DNA of 36,183 nt from Butyricicoccus pullicaecorum (GCA_018366195.1 JAGZIN010000025.1:1-36183); one strand, 5' to 3'. Positions 16,194 to 24,708 are shown, numbered from the stretch's first letter. Notes: a model not told the origin generated them from the sequence alone. A program made the numbers and translations.

Positions 16194-18086
16194 ATGAAGC
16201 GAAATTCCAATGGGAGCGCCGTCCTTCTCTGGGCGGCGCTCGCCGTTCCCGTAGTGTGGTTCGCTTTGCTGGGCGGGAGCTGCTGCGGTGCGGATGTGGG
16301 GCTGGGCGATTGGATGTGCGCGATGCAGGACGCCATGCAGACGCCGTTCTCCATCCAGTTTACACCGTACACCAAACGGTTTGTTGCGGCGGCGTTGGCG
16401 GCGTATGGCTTTGCAGTCGCGTGGTATTACAGCGAACGCGGCAACCGCAGACCCGGCGAAGAGCACGGCTCTGCCCGTTGGGGCAGTGCAAAAGAGGTGT
16501 GTGCGCACTTCCGAACCAAACGCACTGACCGGTACTTTCTGATCTCCAAGCACGTCCGTGTCAGCATGAATACGCGCGCACTGCCGCCGCAGCATCAGGT
16601 GAACGCCAATATTCTGGTGGTCGGCGGCTCGGGTGCAGGCAAGACGCGCTTTTTCATCAAACCCAATTTGATGCAGGCAGACTGCTCCTATATTGTGTGT
16701 GACCCCAAGGGCGAAACCTACCGGGCAATCGGTGGTCTGCTCGAACAGGAGGGATATGAGGTACTGCTTTTGAATCTGGTCGATATGGCAAACTCGGATT
16801 GCTACAATCCCTTCATGTATCTGCACTCTGATATTGACGCCATCAAGCTCATCACCAATCTGATCCAGAACACAACACCGCAGAAGTCACAGACCTCAGA
16901 CCCATTCTGGGATCGGGCGGAGACAGCTTTCCTCTCGGCGCTGATCCTCTATCTATATCATGAAGCGCCGGAGAGCGAGCGCAACTTCGCAACAGTTATG
17001 TATATGGTAGAAAACGCCGCCGTGCGGGAAGAGGACGAGAGCTATTGCAGCCCGGTCGATCTGCTCTTTGATGATCTGGAGCGCATAGACCCGGAGCACA
17101 TCGCGCTGAAAGAATATAAAGTATTCAAACAAGCCAGCGGCAAAACCGCCAAGTCGATTTTGGTATCTACTGCGGTAAGGCTCGCAGCATTCAATCTGCC
17201 GGAAATGGCACGCCTGACCAGCCATGATGATATGAAGCTCGGCACGTTGGGCGACCGCAAGCGCGTGATTTTTGCAGTCATCCCGGATAACGATACCTCA
17301 CTCAACTACTTAGTCGGCATTTTATACGGGCAGGCATTTCAGGAGCTGTACTATGCTGCGGATAACCGATACGGCGGCAGGCTTCCGATACCAGTTCGCG
17401 TCCTGATGGATGAGTTCGCGAACGTTGCGCTGCCGGAGGATTTTGAGCGTATCCTGTCCACCTGCCGCAGCCGTGAAATTTCTATCAACATCGTGATCCA
17501 GAACATGGCACAGCTCAAAAAACTGTTCAAGAACAGCTGGGAAAACGTGACCGGCAACTGTGATACGCTGCTCTACTTAGGCGGCAACGAAGCCAGCACA
17601 CACGAATATATCTCCAAAGCGCTCGGCAAGGAGACCATTGACACACGGACGCGAGGGATTACCCGTGGGCGCAGCGGCTCCAGCAATGTCAACTATCAGA
17701 ACACAGGACGTGAGCTGCTTATGCCCGACGAGGTACGGATGCTGGATAATCGGAAAGCGCTGATCTTCATTCGAGGAGAACGTCCAGTGATGGATGATAA
17801 ATATCCCATCCAGAAGCATCCCAATTTTCGCCGCACGGCAGATGGCGGTCAATCGCCCTATCAAAAGCGATTTGATATTCCGCATTATGAGCGGACAGAC
17901 CTTTCCCATGCAATCGACATCGAAAACGTTGAAATCATTGAATTTATGGAGGAACCCAAACATGAAGAACAAAAAGCTGGACCCCAAGGCGCAGACCCGC
18001 AGAGCAAAACACCGCTATTTCGGCGCAGTGACAGCGCTCTTGCTGTGCTGCACCGTCTGCACGCCCGCTTTGGCCGCAGGCGATGA
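16194..18086 (+). CDS. virD4: VirD4-like coupling protein (CD1115 family)
   Basis: A 630-residue type IV coupling ATPase. Two N-terminal membrane segments (about residues 8-28 and 58-78) anchor it. The cytosolic motor has Walker A GGSGAGKT (about 143-150), the YIVCDPKGETYR block and Walker B VLMDEFANV (about 403-411). It should link the relaxase-DNA complex to the transfer channel. The start ATG comes three bases after the adhesin stop and has no clear ribosome binding site, so translation may be coupled to the end of the adhesin. The last 42 residues overlap the Maff2 gene by 125 bases and have a different, Arg-rich character. Confidence 0.93.
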   Translation: MKRNSNGSAVLLWAALAVPVVWFALLGGSCCGADVGLGDWMCAMQDAMQTPFSIQFTPYTKRFVAAALAAYGFAVAWYYSERGNRRPGEEHGSARWGSAKEVCAHFRTKRTDRYFLISKHVRVSMNTRALPPQHQVNANILVVGGSGAGKTRFFIKPNLMQADCSYIVCDPKGETYRAIGGLLEQEGYEVLLLNLVDMANSDCYNPFMYLHSDIDAIKLITNLIQNTTPQKSQTSDPFWDRAETAFLSALILYLYHEAPESERNFATVMYMVENAAVREEDESYCSPVDLLFDDLERIDPEHIALKEYKVFKQASGKTAKSILVSTAVRLAAFNLPEMARLTSHDDMKLGTLGDRKRVIFAVIPDNDTSLNYLVGILYGQAFQELYYAADNRYGGRLPIPVRVLMDEFANVALPEDFERILSTCRSREISINIVIQNMAQLKKLFKNSWENVTGNCDTLLYLGGNEASTHEYISKALGKETIDTRTRGITRGRSGSSNVNYQNTGRELLMPDEVRMLDNRKALIFIRGERPVMDDKYPIQKHPNFRRTADGGQSPYQKRFDIPHYERTDLSHAIDIENVEIIEFMEEPKHEEQKAGPQGADPQSKTPLFRRSDSALAVLHRLHARFGRRR

Positions 18087-18294
18087 TCCCCTGACAGCCA
18101 TCAACAACCTTTCCACCTTTGTATTTGCAGCCATCAAAGCCATTGGCGTGATCCTGTTGGGCTGGGGCGTGGTGCAGATCGGCATGAGTCTGCAATCCCA
18201 TGACCCTTCCCAGCGCAGCACTGGCTTCCTGACCTTTTTTGGCGGACTGATGATCGCGTTCGCAAAGGAGATTCTGGATTTAATTTTGAAGTAA
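17962..18294 (+). CDS. Maff2-family pilin-like membrane protein (VirB2-like)
   Basis: A 110-residue protein. The start is the ATG at 17962 with GGAGG about 10 bases upstream; the frame is open further back, but that part overlaps virD4. It has a basic N-terminus and a signal-like hydrophobic stretch ending ALAA (about residue 39). Two membrane helices follow (FVFAAIKAIGVILLGWGVVQ and GFLTFFGGLMIAFAKEIL), joined by the conserved SLQSHDPSQRSTGF loop that identifies Maff2. Size and topology match VirB2/TrbC-type pilin subunits, which supports a structural role in the transfer channel. A terminator-like hairpin directly downstream would favour high expression over the next gene. Confidence 0.85.
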   Translation: MKNKKLDPKAQTRRAKHRYFGAVTALLLCCTVCTPALAAGDDPLTAINNLSTFVFAAIKAIGVILLGWGVVQIGMSLQSHDPSQRSTGFLTFFGGLMIAFAKEILDLILK

Positions 18295-18330
18295 ACATAC
18301 AATGTGATATGTATGATACCGGACGGACAG

Positions 18331-18370
18331 CGAGCCGCCTGTTTCTGAGGAAGTAGGCGGTTCGTTTTTT
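18331..18370 (+). terminator. Terminator-like hairpin after the Maff2 gene
   Basis: CGAGCCGCCT (18331-18340) pairs with AGGCGGTTCG (18355-18364; one G-T pair) around a 14-base loop, and TTTTTT follows at 18365-18370. It is followed immediately by CAGGAGG, the ribosome binding site of the virB6-like gene. It probably acts as a partial terminator inside the transfer operon. Confidence 0.75.
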
Positions 18371-18385
18371 CAGGAGGTGGACGAC

Positions 18386-19228
18386 TTGGATGACAACTGG
18401 ATTGTGGAAAATTTGGAGGGCGCGTTCAATACATGGAATGAAAAGCTGACCGAGATCTGGTCGCTGGTCAGTGAGACACCGCAGCAATTTAAGGGCGGCG
18501 CGATCTGGGAGCTGGCACAGGACATCAATGCAGCATTGCAGGCGGTCGGTTACGGTCTGCTGATCCTGTTCTTTGCCATCAGTATTTTCCGCAGCACGGC
18601 GAATTTTCAGGATTTTCGTCGGCCGGAACATGCACTGCGCTATTTTATCCGGTTTGTCGCAGCGAAAGCAGCTGTGACCTATGGGATGGACATTATGACG
18701 ACGCTGTTTACAATCTGCGCCGGAATCGTCAGCACGGTAGCGGGTAATCTGGGCAGTTTGACTGGCGCGGCGGTAACACTACCGGAGGAAATCAAGACAG
18801 CAATCGGAGAGGTTGGCTTTCTAGCAAGTATCCCGTTGTGGCTGGTGACGATTTTAGGCAGCGTATTCATTACGGTGCTGTCCTTTGTGATGATTCTGAC
18901 GGTATATGGACGATTCTTTCGGCTCTATATGTATACGGCGCTGGCTCCTGTGCCCCTCTCCACCTTTGCCGGAGATTTGACCGCGAACACCGGACGCACA
19001 TTCATCAAAAGCTATCTGGGCGTTTGTATGGAAGGCGCGGTCATTGTGCTGGCCTGTATGATTTTTTCTGCGTTCACTAGCGGCGGCGCGCCGGGGATTG
19101 CTGATCCGGACGCCTCAGCAGTGACTATGGTATGGGGATATCTGGCGGAAACGATCTTTAACATGCTCGTGCTGGTCGGCTTGGTCAAAGGTGCGGACAG
19201 GATCGTAAAGGAAATGCTGGCACTGTGA
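18386..19228 (+). CDS. virB6: VirB6/TrbL-like conjugation membrane protein (CD1112 family)
   Basis: A 280-residue polytopic membrane protein with about six hydrophobic segments, including GYGLLILFFAISIF, IPLWLVTILGSVFITVLSF and the final TIFNMLVLVGLVKGADRIVKEM. The central motif YGRFFRLYMYTALAPVPLST is characteristic. I choose TTG 18386 as start because AGGAGG (18372-18377) lies 8 bases ahead; the GTG at 18377 overlaps that site and is too close. It should form part of the inner-membrane channel. It lies between the pilin-like gene and the small membrane protein, all co-oriented. Confidence 0.85.
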   Translation: MDDNWIVENLEGAFNTWNEKLTEIWSLVSETPQQFKGGAIWELAQDINAALQAVGYGLLILFFAISIFRSTANFQDFRRPEHALRYFIRFVAAKAAVTYGMDIMTTLFTICAGIVSTVAGNLGSLTGAAVTLPEEIKTAIGEVGFLASIPLWLVTILGSVFITVLSFVMILTVYGRFFRLYMYTALAPVPLSTFAGDLTANTGRTFIKSYLGVCMEGAVIVLACMIFSAFTSGGAPGIADPDASAVTMVWGYLAETIFNMLVLVGLVKGADRIVKEMLAL

Positions 19229-19284
19229 TTTTTTTGCGAAAATGCCAGAACTGCGGTATGCTGAGGATGGAGGAGGTGCTGACC

Positions 19285-19524
19285 ATGTTCAGACAGATCA
19301 TATTTCCAATTTTGCTGGTAGTACTCTTGCCGGTCTTGCTTCGACTGCTCATCAAGCTGCGGCTTGGAGTTGCACTGACCTATGTTGTGCTCGGCAATAC
19401 TTTGCTTTTAGATTGGACTGCCCAGCATACCACACTGGCAGACGGCATTTTATTTGCGATTTTGACGGGAACCGCTTTGAGCTGGGGCGTAACGCTTTAT
19501 CGAAAACGACATCATAAGGAATAA
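19285..19524 (+). CDS. Small membrane protein of the transfer operon
   Basis: A 79-residue hydrophobic protein. The frame is open from a GTG at 19225 that overlaps the previous stop, but GGAGGAGG ends about 10 bases before ATG 19285, so I start there (MFRQIIFPILLVVLLP). Three membrane segments are likely (residues 5-22, 27-45 and 54-70), followed by a basic RKRHHKE tail. I do not know a named function. Its constant place between VirB6-like and PrgI genes suggests a structural accessory of the mating apparatus. Confidence 0.65.
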   Translation: MFRQIIFPILLVVLLPVLLRLLIKLRLGVALTYVVLGNTLLLDWTAQHTTLADGILFAILTGTALSWGVTLYRKRHHKE

Positions 19525-19535
19525 ATAACTGACGT

Positions 19536-19566
19536 GAGGCGTGCATGTGGCACGCCTCTTTCTTTT
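19536..19566 (+). terminator. Hairpin between the small membrane protein and prgI
   Basis: GAGGCGTGC (19536-19544) pairs perfectly with GCACGCCTC (19550-19558) around ATGTG, followed by TTTCTTTT. The T-tract is interrupted, so termination is probably partial. AGGAGG for prgI follows within a few bases, repeating the arrangement seen at 18331. Confidence 0.7.
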
Positions 19567-19584
19567 ACAGGAGGTGTGTGGAGC

Positions 19585-19938
19585 ATGGAAATACGCATCA
19601 ATCGAGAGGTGCGGGATTATCATGAGACAATATTTTTTGGCCTGTCTGCAAGACAATTCGGCTGTGCGTTGGGCGCGGTTGCAGTTGCGGTGGGCACATA
19701 TTTCTTGTTTCGGGAAGTATTGGGAAAGGAAACGGCAAGCTGGTTGTGTATGCTCTGTGCTGCGCCCTTGGCAGCGGCAGGCTTTTTCAGGTACAACGGT
19801 ATGACCTTGGAACGATTTCTATGGGCTGTGATCAAAACCAATATCCTGTGCGCCGGACGGCGGGTATACCGCAGTGAAAACCTGTATGACCAGCTTTTAC
19901 ATACGCCGGAAACGAAAGAAAGGAAAAAACGCAAATGA
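19585..19938 (+). CDS. prgI: PrgI-family conjugation protein (VirB3-like)
   Basis: A 117-residue protein starting at ATG 19585, with AGGAGG about 10 bases upstream. It opens MEIRINREVRDYHETIFFGL, the recognisable PrgI start, then has two membrane helices (CALGAVAVAVGTYFLF and ASWLCMLCAAPLAAAGFF) and a basic tail. Size and topology match VirB3-type subunits that partner the VirB4 ATPase. The stop overlaps the virB4 ATG (ATGA), so the two are translationally coupled. Confidence 0.88.
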   Translation: MEIRINREVRDYHETIFFGLSARQFGCALGAVAVAVGTYFLFREVLGKETASWLCMLCAAPLAAAGFFRYNGMTLERFLWAVIKTNILCAGRRVYRSENLYDQLLHTPETKERKKRK

Positions 19939-22271
19939 AGATTTCTCTGTTTGGGAAAAAACAGACGCAGACTTCGGTGTGTCTGCCAAAGACAGCGCAG
20001 CAGACCATTCCCATCCGCAGGATTTACCGCGACGGTATCTGGGAGGTTGAGGGAAAATTTAGCCGCAGCTGGCGCTTTACGGATATCAACTATGCAGTTG
20101 CCGATGAAGAGGATAAAAAAGACATGCTGCTTCTGTATTGTGCGCTGGAAAAATCGCTGCCAACCGATGCGATCACAAAAATCTCTGTGGTCAACAAACG
20201 GCTCAATCAGCTGGAGTTTCAGCGGGAAATGCTGATGCCCGCCAAACAGGACGGACGGGACGCTTACCGTGCGGAGTACAATCGGATGATGCTGTCCAAA
20301 GCCGCAGAGGGTAACAATATTGTACAGGAACGCTACATTACGGTGTCGGTGGAGCGCCGCAGCATTGAGGAAGCCCGCAGCTTTTTCACGCGGGTCGGCA
20401 GCGATCTGTCCATAGGTCTCAAAAAGCTGTCCTCCCGTTTGTATGATCTGGATAACACCGAGCGTCTGCGGGTTCTGCATGATTTTTTCCGCATTGGCGA
20501 GGAAGAACAGTTCCGGTTTGACTTTGACCAGCTGGCACGGCGCGGACAGTCCTTTCAGGACACCATCTGTCCGGACAGCATCCAGTTCCATTCCAACTAC
20601 TTTGAATTATCGGACAACAAGGTTGGCCGTGTTCTGTTCCTGAAGGATTATCCGGCCTATCTGGAGGACAGCTTCCTCAAGGAGCTGACCGACCTCAGCC
20701 GTAATCTGGTGCTCTCAATCGATATCCAGCCGGTGCCGACCGACAAGGCACTCCGAGAGATCCAGAACCGTTCTCTGGCCGTGGAGACCGATATCACCCG
20801 CTGGCAGAACAAACAGAACCAGAACAACAACTTTTCTGCCATCCCACCCTTACAGCTGACCGAAGCGCGGGACAATATGCGCACCTTTCTGGATGATCTG
20901 ACCGCCGGTGACCAGCGCATGACGCTGTGTGTGCTGACACTGGTGCACATCGCGGATGATAAAGCGCAGCTTGATGCCGACACCGAGACCATCCGCAGCA
21001 TCGCGGGTGGAAAGAACTGTGAGATGAGCGTACTGACCTATCAGCAGGAGGATGGCCTCAATACGGTGCTGCCCTACGGTCTGCGCAAAATCGATACGCT
21101 GCGGACGTTGACCACCGAGAGCGCAGCGGCGCTGGTGCCGTTCTCCTCTCAGGAAATCCGGCACAGAGGCGGTATCTACTACGGCGTCAATGCGACCAGC
21201 CGCAACCTGATCGTCTGTGACCGGTGTAAGCTGCTCAACAGCAATGGATTCATTCTGGGTGTTTCCGGTTCGGGCAAATCGTTTGCAGCCAAAGAGGAGA
21301 TCACCTCAATCGCTCTATCGACGGAGGATGACATCATTATTGTGGACCCGGAGCGCGAGTATGCGCCGCTGGTGCGGGCGCTGGGCGGCGAGGTCGTACA
21401 GATTTCAGCGGGCAGTGCCAATCATATTAACGCTTTGGATATGGCAAGCGGATACGGCGAGGTGGAGGGAAAGTCGGAAAACCCGCTGATCCTGAAAAGC
21501 CAGTTCGTTATGTCCCTGTGTGAGCAGCTGATGAAGCCGGAGCCGGTAGATGCAAAAGCAAAATCTATCATCGGTCGGTGCGTCAATCATGTGTATCAGG
21601 AGTATGTGCGCGACTATCAAAACACACCGACCCTGAAGGAGTTCCGAGAAGAACTGCTGCGGCAGACGGAACCGGAAGCGCAGTCCATCGCGCTGGCGCT
21701 GGAGCTGTTTGTAGACGGCACACTAGATGTATTCGCCTATCAGACCAATGTAAATATGAACAACCGCATCATGCTGTTCGATATTTTTGATCTTGGCAGT
21801 CAGCTCAAGACCGTAGGAATGCTGGTCATGCTGGACGCGATCCTCAACCGCGTCATTGAAAATCATAAACGCGGACGGCGCACATGGATTTACATTGATG
21901 AAATCTATCTGTTCTTTGCCAATGAATACAGCACGAACTTTTTGGAAGAGAGCTGGAAGCGCTTCCGTAAGAAGAACGCCGCAGCCACTGGAATCACACA
22001 GAATGTAACCGACTGCCTGCGCTCGCCCACAGCGAAAAATATGCTGGCAAACTCGGAATTTCTGCTGATGCTTTCACAGGCTCCGACCGATCAGCAGGAG
22101 CTGGTCAACCTGCTCCACATCTCGGGTGAACAGCTTGGACATATCAGCAACGCAGAGTCCGGTCACGGACTTATCAAGGTCGGTGGTGCACTGGTACCGT
22201 TCGTCAATCAGTTTCCCCGTGACACCGAGCTGTACCGCTTGATGACGACTCGCCCGGGAGAAAGCCTATGA
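19935..22271 (+). CDS. virB4: VirB4-like conjugation ATPase (CD1110 family)
   Basis: A 778-residue cytosolic ATPase of the type IV secretion system. The N-terminal half is the VirB4 family domain. The motor half carries Walker A GVSGSGKSF (about residues 442-450), the DPEREYAPLVRALGGEV block and Walker B WIYIDEIYLFF (about 650-660), then the ITQNVTDCLRSPTAKNMLAN segment typical of VirB4/TraE. It energises assembly of the channel and pilus. It overlaps prgI by four bases at its start and the NlpC/P60 gene by four bases at its end. Length is normal. Confidence 0.95.
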   Translation: MKISLFGKKQTQTSVCLPKTAQQTIPIRRIYRDGIWEVEGKFSRSWRFTDINYAVADEEDKKDMLLLYCALEKSLPTDAITKISVVNKRLNQLEFQREMLMPAKQDGRDAYRAEYNRMMLSKAAEGNNIVQERYITVSVERRSIEEARSFFTRVGSDLSIGLKKLSSRLYDLDNTERLRVLHDFFRIGEEEQFRFDFDQLARRGQSFQDTICPDSIQFHSNYFELSDNKVGRVLFLKDYPAYLEDSFLKELTDLSRNLVLSIDIQPVPTDKALREIQNRSLAVETDITRWQNKQNQNNNFSAIPPLQLTEARDNMRTFLDDLTAGDQRMTLCVLTLVHIADDKAQLDADTETIRSIAGGKNCEMSVLTYQQEDGLNTVLPYGLRKIDTLRTLTTESAAALVPFSSQEIRHRGGIYYGVNATSRNLIVCDRCKLLNSNGFILGVSGSGKSFAAKEEITSIALSTEDDIIIVDPEREYAPLVRALGGEVVQISAGSANHINALDMASGYGEVEGKSENPLILKSQFVMSLCEQLMKPEPVDAKAKSIIGRCVNHVYQEYVRDYQNTPTLKEFREELLRQTEPEAQSIALALELFVDGTLDVFAYQTNVNMNNRIMLFDIFDLGSQLKTVGMLVMLDAILNRVIENHKRGRRTWIYIDEIYLFFANEYSTNFLEESWKRFRKKNAAATGITQNVTDCLRSPTAKNMLANSEFLLMLSQAPTDQQELVNLLHISGEQLGHISNAESGHGLIKVGGALVPFVNQFPRDTELYRLMTTRPGESL

Positions 22272-24214
22272 GAGAGATTCGGACACGCCCCAAAGCGCGG
22301 GAACGAAAACATGCTTATACACTTCCCAAACAAGCGGTGAAAACGCTTCAGCAGCAGGCATTACGCCGCAAAATGATGAAACGGGAGCTGGATAAGGATG
22401 TGGAGCTGTGTGATACGCCGGTACAGGAAACCGTGCAAAAATTTGCGACCTCTGCCGAGAGAGCGGCGCGGCTGAGCAGCCGCACCGCTTTTCGGGTTGG
22501 AAAGCAGGCGGCAAAGGAACGATTTGACCGGCGCAATTCACCGCATACGCACAAAGAGGATGTGCATTTCGATGACAGTCCAATACAGCCGGAATCTCAG
22601 CCGATGGTACGCGCCAAACAACAGTTTCGGCGGATGAAATATAAAAAGCGTTTTCAGCAGGCGCAGGAGAGAAAACAGGATCAATCTCAAAGGGAAGCGG
22701 CTGTATCCGCAGAGATACATCATGAAGTGCACACGACAACGGATGCGTTGGACATTGCCCCATCCGGTACGCCCCGATCGGCGGGGCGATCTGGCGCGCC
22801 GAAGCAGAACACACTGTCCAAACAGGCCGAACCGGTGCGGCGCTCTGCATTATCAGGGGCTTTTCCGGCTACAGAACCGGAACGGAAAAATGAGCTTCGA
22901 GACCGGCATTTTCGGAGTCGGAGCACAGCTGCCAGACCAGCGCAGTCCAATCCGAATAATCCAGCGCGCTTCCTGAACCGGCAGGCACAGCGGCGCGCAC
23001 AGGAACGCGCTATGCAGGAGAGCATACAAAAGCGGATACGCACTGCCAAAAACACCGCCCGAAGGACAGAGCAGGTCAAACAGGCTGCGCTTCGTGCCGG
23101 AAAAGCCATCGTGAGGGCAGCGGTCGGGCTGTTGGGGGGTGCGGGTGCGCTGATCGCGTTGGTTCTGGTCATTGGCGGCGCGGCAGTAGTCATTGGCACC
23201 CCCTTTGGCGTGTTTTGGTCTGGCAATGACAGCGACGCACAATCGGTTCCACAGGCGGTCGTGCAGATCAATGGCGAATTCTCCGCAAAAATCAGCCAGA
23301 TACAGGCAGAGCATCCTGCTGACAGCGTTGTGATCCATCGGGAACCAGACGGCGGCAGCAGTCTGACCATCACGAACTGGACCGATGTGATTGCGGTGTT
23401 TGCCGTCAAGACGGCAGGCGCGGACGCAGATGCCACCGACGTCGTGACCATCGATGAGGAACGCATTGCACTGATCCGTCAGGTATTCTGGGATATGAAC
23501 GAAATCCGTTACCATGTGCAGACCATCAAGCATGAGGACAGCACCGAGAAAATTCTGCATATTACCATCACCAGCAAGCGCGCCGAGGAAATGCCGGACA
23601 TTTACCAGTTCAATCATAGCCAGCGGGAAGCGCTGGCCGAGATTCTGAAGCCGGAGTACGCGCAGATGCTGGCTGAACTGGTGGGCACCTACGGTGGAGA
23701 AATGGAACTAACGGAAGAACAGATTCGTGACATGATCGCAGCGATGCCGGAGGATATTTCCCCTGCGCGTCGGTCAGTGGTGGAAAAAGCCTATTCCCTG
23801 CTCGGCAAAGTGTATTATTTCTGGGGCGGGAAGAGCCGCGCGATCGGTTGGGATTCCCGCTGGGGAACGCCGACCCACGTGACAGCGCCCGGAAGCAGAA
23901 CAACCGGAACCATCCGTCCATTTGGGTTGGATTGTTCCGGCTTTGTGGATTGGGTATTTAATAACGCCCTGAATTATGTGATTGGTCATGGCGGTGGTGC
24001 ACACGCGCAGCATACCTATTGCACGCCGATCTCGTGGAACGAAGCATTGCCTGGCGATTTGGTGTTCTATCCCGGCGATTCTCATGTAGGTGTATTCGTG
24101 GGCAAGGACGCTTCGGGAAATCCGCTGATCATTCACTGTGCCAGTTCGCAGAATAATGTGGTGTTGACCGGCTTACAGGGATTCACCAGTATCGGCAGAC
24201 CGGATTGTTTTTGA
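22268..24214 (+). CDS. CD1108-family membrane protein with NlpC/P60 hydrolase domain
   Basis: A 648-residue protein. Residues 1-285 are very basic, low in hydrophobics and probably disordered and cytosolic (many R, Q and K). One membrane segment follows (GLLGGAGALIALVLVIGGAAVV), then an extracellular domain. The C-terminus is an NlpC/P60 peptidoglycan hydrolase, with the catalytic Cys in GLDCSGFVDWVF, the His in DSHVGVFVG and a polar partner in IIHCASSQ. It should open the cell wall locally for the mating channel, like VirB1/Tn916 Orf14. It is the last transfer gene before the cargo. A hairpin lies 27 bases after the stop. Confidence 0.9.
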   Translation: MREIRTRPKARERKHAYTLPKQAVKTLQQQALRRKMMKRELDKDVELCDTPVQETVQKFATSAERAARLSSRTAFRVGKQAAKERFDRRNSPHTHKEDVHFDDSPIQPESQPMVRAKQQFRRMKYKKRFQQAQERKQDQSQREAAVSAEIHHEVHTTTDALDIAPSGTPRSAGRSGAPKQNTLSKQAEPVRRSALSGAFPATEPERKNELRDRHFRSRSTAARPAQSNPNNPARFLNRQAQRRAQERAMQESIQKRIRTAKNTARRTEQVKQAALRAGKAIVRAAVGLLGGAGALIALVLVIGGAAVVIGTPFGVFWSGNDSDAQSVPQAVVQINGEFSAKISQIQAEHPADSVVIHREPDGGSSLTITNWTDVIAVFAVKTAGADADATDVVTIDEERIALIRQVFWDMNEIRYHVQTIKHEDSTEKILHITITSKRAEEMPDIYQFNHSQREALAEILKPEYAQMLAELVGTYGGEMELTEEQIRDMIAAMPEDISPARRSVVEKAYSLLGKVYYFWGGKSRAIGWDSRWGTPTHVTAPGSRTTGTIRPFGLDCSGFVDWVFNNALNYVIGHGGGAHAQHTYCTPISWNEALPGDLVFYPGDSHVGVFVGKDASGNPLIIHCASSQNNVVLTGLQGFTSIGRPDCF

Positions 24215-24241
24215 TGCACAAGCAGGGTGTAAAATACAGCT

Positions 24242-24291
24242 ACAGGAAAAAGCCGTCCCGTATCCATAATTGGATGCGGGGCGGCTCCTGT
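24242..24291 (-). terminator. Large hairpin at the backbone/cargo border, T-tract on the minus strand
   Basis: AGCCGTCCCGTATCCA (24251-24266) pairs with TGGATGCGGGGCGGCT (24271-24286; two G-T pairs) around TAAT. ACAGG/CCTGT extends the stem beyond an AAAA bulge. On the plus strand no T-run follows; on the minus strand the stem is followed by TTTTT. It is therefore best read as a terminator for leftward transcription, perhaps also a plus-strand mRNA 3' end. It marks the border where composition changes. Confidence 0.6.
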
Positions 24292-24408
24292 CTAATACAA
24301 TGATTATATCACTTTTTGTACAACTTTGAGTATTCAGATACAACTCAATCACTGCCATTATCCCGCAGGATTTCACGCAAAAAATATTTCATTATATTCA
24401 AAAGAGTC

Positions 24409-24437
24409 TTGTGCTTTTGAAGTTGTTATGTTATAGT
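24409..24437 (+). promoter_or_regulatory. Probable promoter of the RiPP cluster
   Basis: TTGTGC (24409-24414) and TATAGT (24432-24437) are spaced by 17 bases in an AT-rich 314-base gap that has no convincing gene. They lie about 90 bases before the ATG at 24529, which has AAGGAG just upstream. Apart from this and the hairpin at 24242-24291, I see nothing in 24215-24528. No operator repeat or regulator gene is evident. Confidence 0.4.
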
Positions 24438-24528
24438 GTGGACATGGTAATTATGATGTATTTAAAGGAAAACCGCAGGATATTATTGTGATATTTGACT
24501 AAAAATTTATTGTGAAAGAAGGAGAAAA

Positions 24529-24708
24529 ATGGAAAGAATTGTATTTCAGCCGATTAGGACTCCGGAAGGTTACTATATTTATGACCAAAGTGTCAATACA
24601 ATTTTCGCTGTGTCTCCTGACGACTATGAAAATTTGAATCAGATTCAAGATAAGATGATGTTGACGATTCTCCGGTGGTCAAGCGTTTTCGACATATGGG
24701 TTTATTAG
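24529..24708 (+). pseudogene. N-terminal segment of the radical SAM maturase, cut off by a frameshift
   Basis: An ATG with AAGGAG about 5 bases upstream opens a 59-codon frame reading MERIVFQPIRTPEGYYIYDQ, then SVNTIFAVSPDDYENLNQIQ. I recognise this as the usual start of CcpM-like maturases. After residue 41 the frame fails and stops at TAG 24706-24708. The next frame becomes coding from 24654 (DDVDDSPVVKRFRHMGLL), exactly the expected continuation. Restoring one base near 24651-24653 (GATAA to GATAAA) would join the two. A deletion, an assembly error or, less likely, recoding could explain this. Confidence 0.75.

Noticed and set aside
19620..20591. 323-codon minus-strand open frame
   Set aside because: It is fully antisense to prgI and virB4, both of which have clear family motifs and good ribosome binding sites.
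24215..24528. An additional precursor peptide in the gap before the maturase
   Set aside because: The gap has only a 12-codon frame without a ribosome binding site and no Cys-rich coding; it holds the border hairpin and the promoter-like boxes.
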